Below are positions 59,043 to 64,000 of a stretch of 64,000 nucleotides of DNA, in pieces; the stretch's first letter is position 1, and each line of letters starts with the position of its first letter. The stretch is from Phoenix dactylifera (taxonomy: Eukaryota > Streptophyta > Magnoliopsida > Arecales > Arecaceae), in assembly GCF_009389715.1 (NCBI RefSeq), contig NW_024067666.1, forward strand, positions 1,095,001 to 1,159,000, given 5' to 3'. The position numbers and the translations under genes were made by a program. A model generated the notes under the pieces. That model saw nothing but the letters and a program-made list of their open reading frames with translations, was not told where the DNA came from and did no database searches.

Positions 59043-59326
59043 TTATCCGATGCCCTATGGTTCTCACATGAGTGAACATGGTGGAGAAGAAGAGGATATC
59101 GGAGAGAGAGAGACAGCTATATAAGTCTGGCCTCTATCGAATATTGAGCAGCAAAAAAGCTAATCTAGTCTATAAATAGTTCAAAAAAGCCATAATCTCT
59201 CGTCAATCTACGAATATCACTGAGCAATGGATGTCCATCTTTACATCTTTGCTCATCTCGTATCCACTGGGTCACCATAGCAGAGTCCTCTTTAAGCCAA
59301 ATACTAACAACATCCAGAATATACCT
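58445..59326. other. Intergenic, with a (TTA)n microsatellite
   Basis: The (TTA)n tract is at 59011-59044, about 11 units. 58640-59000 is GC-richer and has open frames in several phases (58675-59124 plus; 58634-59005 minus), but no family motif and mutually overlapping, so I do not call a gene. Confidence 0.55.
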
Positions 59327-60068
59327 CAGTAATAACCCCAATTTTTTTTTATATATATATAAAGAAGGATAGAATAGTTCTTAAAATTGATATAAAGGGT
59401 AAAATTGGAAGGAATCAAAAGATAATAGTATAATTGTAGGTGCAATGAAGTGGCAAGGGCAAAATGAGAATTTTGGTATTTGATGTGACTTAAATAGGAG
59501 GTTTGGTGGATGAGGCGGTGGATTTTAAACAGAGAGGGAGAGACACAGAGAGAAGGAAAAGAAAGAAAGAAAAGAAGAAGAAGAAGAAGAAAGAAGAAGG
59601 GAAGGAAGTTTGAGGTGCAAAGGAGCCCCGGTTGCGCTACTAGCTGAAGGAAAAAGCGTAGGTCTCCTTCCTCTCTACGCAAAGACTTCGATTTTTCGAA
59701 AAGAAAAAAATAAATACCCATCCCTACCTAGTCTTTTAATGAAATTAGGCTATACAAAGGGTGGATGTGGTCTAGAGAGGTTGGATAAGGGTTGTAGAGG
59801 TAGTTAAAAGAGGAAGAATCGGATTTCGACAAGTTTTTCCGGCACTGCGGAAAAACTGTGTCGAAGTCCCAACTTCGGTGAATTATTTCGGGGGTCAACC
59901 GGCCTCCGATGATCATGTCTCTTACTATTTTGGAAACCCCTATAAGTGTAGAATATTAGGTATAAATTTCATAAAATTTGGAGTTTGGAAAGTGGATCAA
60001 AACCGGGATGAAGTAACCCGCTGTCAGTCTAGGTTACTGTTCATCCGAGATGAAGAAGGTGAGAAAAA

Positions 60069-60260
60069 TGATGGGAGTCGCCTCAAAACGCGCCGGAGTC
60101 GACTCGAGGTCAACTGGAGTCGACTTGGGGCAGATTGGGGTCGACTCACGAGGTTGGGGGTCGACTCTCTCTGAGAGTTCAGAAAATGAAGTTTTGTAGC
60201 TCTGTGATCGGGGTCGACTCACATGGGGTTGACTCATGAGGTTGGGGTCGACTCACGCTT
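60069..60260. repeat. Degenerate GTCGACTC repeat cluster
   Basis: About nine GTCGACT copies (for example GGAGTCGACTCG, GGGGTCGACTCAC) at irregular spacing within the probable solo LTR. Confidence 0.85.
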
Positions 60261-61934
60261 CAGTGAAATTTTTAGTGAAGGAGAATTTTGACTCTTTCTC
60301 GCACCTTGACCCTATAGTAGTGGCCTAAGGTGTGTGTGTGATGCTTTTGCATCATAATACATATAAGGGAAATATTAATTGATAGGAAAAAGGGGAAAAG
60401 GAAAGGATTTAGAAAAGGGGGGAGTTGAATCAATTAAAGTTTTCTATATTTATGATTGGTACGTAGATTATGGCCTTTGATACAAGACTAAATGTATTGT
60501 AAATGCATGTATCAGTTGGGCAAGAAGCTAGGGAACAAGAGGAGGAAGTTCCCTACTGCCTACTGTAGATTTTTGGAGGCGTATCAGGGCTGTGCCGGAT
60601 TGGCAGGTGAGTGAAAGTCATGTACTTAGCACCATGAGCATTCTTAATTCATTTTTATGAAAGTCGCCAAGTGTGAATTGATTCCACTTGTGCATATTGA
60701 TTGATATTGTAGTAGATTCCTCTATAATCTTGTTTCTCCATGCTTGATTATTTTGTACATGTATTTGAGGGAACATTGAGAGGAATTATACGGGGTAGAA
60801 GAGTAGTCAAATTGGTTCCAAATTATGAAATGACTTTTTTTGTAAATTGATTTCATTTTCTCTATTTCAAAGACTTGTAGAGCCTTTTCAGTGGTATATT
60901 AAGTTGCATTGCACTCCCTTGACCCCTCACTCCTAATTCTGATTTTAGTTATGATTGGGTGGTGGTCGAGTGAGTGGTAGTCTCGATTATACTTCTTTTC
61001 AGTAGAGTATTAGGAGGGTGCATTATGGTATTCATGCATGGCTTGGCAGTATCTACAGGACACCCATAGTCAATGGGGTTAGACATCGGCCTGTGTACAC
61101 ATAGTAACCTTCTGGGTGGGCGGAACCCAGTCCCTTCCTAGGGGGGACACGGCCCTAGGCGTAAGATCGGCCAGTCCTACGACATATATTTGCTTTCCGC
61201 ATAGTAAGTCCCCGCGAGGTGCAGTAGGCTTTCCACGGATGTAGAATTCCCGTAAGGTGCTATTTAGTATTCAAATGTGAGATGAGTCTTACGGTTTTCT
61301 ATGGATTTCTGTCTTGGATACTGGCCAGCATTTACATTATCGGTATGGTGTCTTATTCTGTATATGCATGTGATAGTAGGGAGTTGTTGTGGTTCGCCTG
61401 GGGTGTAAGATCCGCCTCCTGACAACTGTCTAGTGATGACTTCGCATATTGACACCCTGATTTACACATTTCAGTGTTATGATCTGTCGAGCATATTCAT
61501 GAGTAGCATATATGTTTACTTGATTATTCCATATGTGCTTCATATGAGTTGATATTGATTGTGGTAATATTGATGATTTACTCCATATTTCTTATGTTGA
61601 GTTATGTGTATCCTGTTATTGATGACTGTTCATATGTTCTTGAGATTTCACCTCGAGCCATGATTATATCTTGTCTCATATGTATAGTACTCTCTACTCC
61701 ACTCACTGAGTATTCATATACTCACTCCCCAGTTTGATATTTTTGTTGCAGGGCAGATGTCGTTTAGAGAGGAGCAGGGTTAGAGATTGCTTGCTGGTTG
61801 TACCGCTCCATAGTATAATGTAGATAGAGGTTTATACATTTTGGTGTAATATAAACCTTTTGTTGTACATAGTGTATAGTTACAGTCATAGATCCTATTG
61901 TGGATATGTGTTAACCATGGATGGATTGGGAAAC

Positions 61935-61936
<2 letters not shown>

Positions 61937-62028
<92 letters not shown>
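61937..62028. repeat. (AT)n microsatellite
   Basis: About 45 AT units without interruption; the repeated Ile-Tyr open frames here are artefacts. Confidence 0.95.
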
Positions 62029-62031
<3 letters not shown>

Positions 62032-62330
62032 GATCAGTTGTGTGCCTGTGATGATGTATTGCGATATCTTGTCCAAGTTTATATTGTAGCAGGTTATATG
62101 TGCTGCTTTGACAGGTAGAATTATTGTATGTATTGATATATCCTGATAGGTAAATATAGAAAATTTTGGTGATTATTTTGTGCATATATCATGCCAAAAT
62201 TTTCAGGGATTTAGTGATGATTATGATATGTAAGTAGGATTGTACGTGGTGGCTGGTGGCCTTATGCCAACCCGCATCATAGGTCCGTCGCGGCCGCTAG
62301 CCGGAAGCGAGGTGGGGGTCGTGACGACCT

Positions 62331-62445
62331 TGCATAGATAATAGCCTTTCATGCTGTCCTAAGCAGGCTTTCTTCCTCTTTAGACCTATCCATGTTTTCT
62401 CCAAGTTCTCTACAAATCTAATCTCAAGAGAAATTACTAATTTGC

Positions 62446-62525
<80 letters not shown>

Positions 62526-63720
62526 CCCTTTAAAATAAAAAAGCGAATGGAGGACCAGCTATTTGGCTAGAGATCGCGTTGAGATATTACGGTCATTATT
62601 ATTTGTGCGTTAGGATTGGTAGGGTTGCCGGCCCCATGTCAAATCGAAAGGGAGATGTTAAATTTCAATTTGGGCCCGCAATTGACCTAGTTGACATAAG
62701 CCCGGCCAAGGTCGAGCAGATAGTGAGAGTCATGTATTTCTACCATCTACTGTGAAGGAACATACGAGATCTTTGTGGTAAGCTAGATATTGCTTAAATA
62801 TATGCTTTTATCTTATAGATTTGAAAAGAAACAAAAGAAAGAAGAAAAGAAAAACTAAACTTGAGTGAGCAAGCAATAATATAATAATCTATGGTTCTCT
62901 TATATTGCTTTATCTACTGATGGTTTACATCTTACTAAATAAAAGTTGTTTTTTTTAAAAAAAAATATATATCTTTTTAAATTCCAAATTTGTCTCTCAA
63001 ATCCCTTCACAAGCAATACTAAGGTCCAATAATATATATCCTTCCTATTTTTTCTGTTACAACACGAGCCCTTATTTTAGCAATTATTTCATATAAAATT
63101 TTTAAAAGCTAATTTTAGACAAATAACGGCCTTTATAATCATTATAATGGTAAAAAACGGTTTTGATTTTTTTTTCCCCTCTTTTTGTTTTTTTTTGGGG
63201 GGGTTCCAAACCTTGCTTAATCGTGACACGTGAGCTATGGATGGCACTAGCTGTAAATAAACGATTCCACATCCGGAAAAGCGGAGCTGCAGGCCAACAA
63301 CTAGCAAACCGGCTCGCTTTCGCTTCGGATTCCAAACTGTCCCGCACCTCCTGCCAGCCTGTAGCCAGGCCGCCCATTAAATTAATTCCCCAATCCCCTT
63401 TCCGTTGTCCGTACATCCATTACTCCCTCATTTTCTGAACCTTTTCAGATCTCCGGGCCCCACCTCCTTCCTCCACTCCCCTTCGCCCCCACCCGAATTC
63501 TTTCATTTATTAAAAAAAAAAGAGAGAAAAAACCATCAAACTGGCTTTGATAATATTTTTTTTATATTAAATAAATTATATATATATATATATTTTAAAG
63601 AAAACAAAAGAATCGTTCCACCACTTGGTGTTGGCTCAGTGATGAGCGTCGTACGTGTGGCGGGAAACAGCTCACGCCCGCACGCTTCCCTATGGATGCT
63701 TCCACCACCCCCTCCCAGCT
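62331..63720. other. Intergenic / distal upstream of the DUF1005 gene
   Basis: Apart from the (AT)n tract, unique-looking DNA. A GC-richer patch at about 63220-63500 has no supported gene. No element ends found. Confidence 0.5.
62446..62523. repeat. (AT)n microsatellite, one interruption
   Basis: About 38 AT units with one G at 62463. Confidence 0.95.
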
Positions 63721-63885
63721 AATCCCCCGCCAGGCTGTAGTTTCCCTTCCCCTTCCACTTAAACCGCTGCTCCTCCTCCACCACCATTTCTCTCCTCTAG
63801 CGCTCGCTAGCTCCTAATTTCGGCAAATCCACGGCCGAGAAAAGAGAGAGAGAAAGAGGAGGAGAGAAGGCGGAGGGAGATAGAG
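63721..63885 (+). promoter_or_regulatory. 5' leader and core promoter of the DUF1005 gene
   Basis: CT-rich blocks at 63745-63800 (like the pyrimidine patch of plant promoters), then a GA-rich leader (63838-63880, GAGAGAGAGAAAGAGG), a type of sequence bound by BPC/GAGA factors. No clear TATA box. Confidence 0.45.
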
Positions 63886-64000
63886 ATGGACCCGTGTCCG
63901 TTCGTCCGGGTCCTCGTCGGGAACTTGGCGCTCAAGATTCCGGTGGCGGCGCGGCCGGCGGGGGCCGGCGTACACCCGTCCAGCTCGCCGTGCTTCTGCA
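63886..64000 (+). CDS. DUF1005 family protein, N-terminus only
   Basis: Starts ATG at 63886, after a GA-rich leader, and runs off the window after 38 codons. MDPCPFVRVLVGNLALKIPV and VHPSSSPCFC match the highly conserved start of the plant-specific DUF1005 family; the molecular function of these proteins is not established. The high GC of this first part is normal for monocot 5' exons. Start choice is safe because family members begin with MDPCPFVR. Confidence 0.85.
   Translation, partial: MDPCPFVRVLVGNLALKIPVAARPAGAGVHPSSSPCFC

Larger units (their letters stand above)
59327..62326 (+). mobile_element. Probable solo LTR of another Gypsy (Tekay-like) family
   Basis: Begins near AGTAATAACCCCAATTTTTT (59328) and ends GGGGGTCGTGACG (62326). 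Its layout matches the Gypsy LTRs at 21597 and 27245: an A-rich/GA-rich part, a probable splice donor (GGCAG|GTGAGT near 60606), a block of short GG/CC-rich phrases, ACTCACTGAGTATTC before TTGTTGCAG near 61752, then an AT-rich tail. Only ACCT is shared by the flanks (59323-59326, 62327-62330), and the expected terminal TG..CA is altered. No internal region is attached. Confidence 0.45.

Noticed and set aside
58634..59124. Overlapping frames on both strands in GC-richer intergenic DNA
   Set aside because: No family motif and mutually exclusive phases; not enough for a gene call.
61780..62185. Open frames with Ile-Tyr repeats
   Set aside because: Translation of the (AT)n microsatellite.

Overview
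This is plant nuclear DNA: spliced genes, type I MADS-box and DUF1005 genes, and plant-type LTR, CACTA, MULE, LINE and SINE elements. Gene and repeat style suggest a monocot, plausibly a palm; that is inference, not shown. Only three host genes look real: PYRD (pyrimidine deaminase of riboflavin synthesis, minus strand, 2305-7657, three exons), a single-exon M-alpha type MADS-box gene (12465-13193, plus), and the first 38 codons of a DUF1005 family gene at the right edge (63886-64000, plus). Most of the rest is transposable elements, many nested inside each other.

Layout. 1-1040: LINE remnant. 2305-7657: PYRD, whose first intron holds a partly inverted local duplication and an Au-like SINE. 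8037-8275: truncated SINE. 11525-13193: MADS locus, in which promoter plus start of the gene have been duplicated in tandem. 14554-33581: CACTA element 1 (target duplication ATC), a deletion derivative with a captured beta-glucosidase exon. It is interrupted at 15464-29907 (flanking GAACC) by two outward-facing TRIM copies that enclose a tandem Ty3/Gypsy Tekay/Del-like array (LTR-internal-LTR-internal-LTR-PBS). 33991-34665: a 5'-truncated LINE with a tRNA-derived SINE inserted in it. 34738-36362: older LINE. 36889-38990: MULE (10-bp target duplication) with a plant mobile domain fragment and a palindromic repeat array. 39509-58439: Ty1/Copia element (TACAT), interrupted by a tiny TRIM (43356-44061, GTCCT) and by CACTA element 2 (45843-57342, TAA). 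59327-62326: probable solo LTR. 62331-63885: upstream region of the DUF1005 gene.

The most notable system is the CACTA pair. Both share terminal and palindromic subterminal repeats (CCGACGCTTTTAAGCGTCGG type), a non-coding first exon and a TNPA-type last exon. Element 2 carries both transposase genes, with one visible nonsense codon in the TNPD-like gene, and has picked up exon-intron pieces of at least two host genes, a SERINC family gene and a LEUNIG-like co-repressor. Element 1 lost its transposase and carries a beta-glucosidase exon with both splice sites. So one family captures genes, with a probable helper and a derivative about 12 kb apart.

Insertion order can be read from target duplications: Copia before its TRIM and CACTA 2; CACTA 1 before the TRIM/Gypsy composite; LINE before SINE. 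Exact element ends were read by eye. Internal exon boundaries of degenerate elements are approximate.
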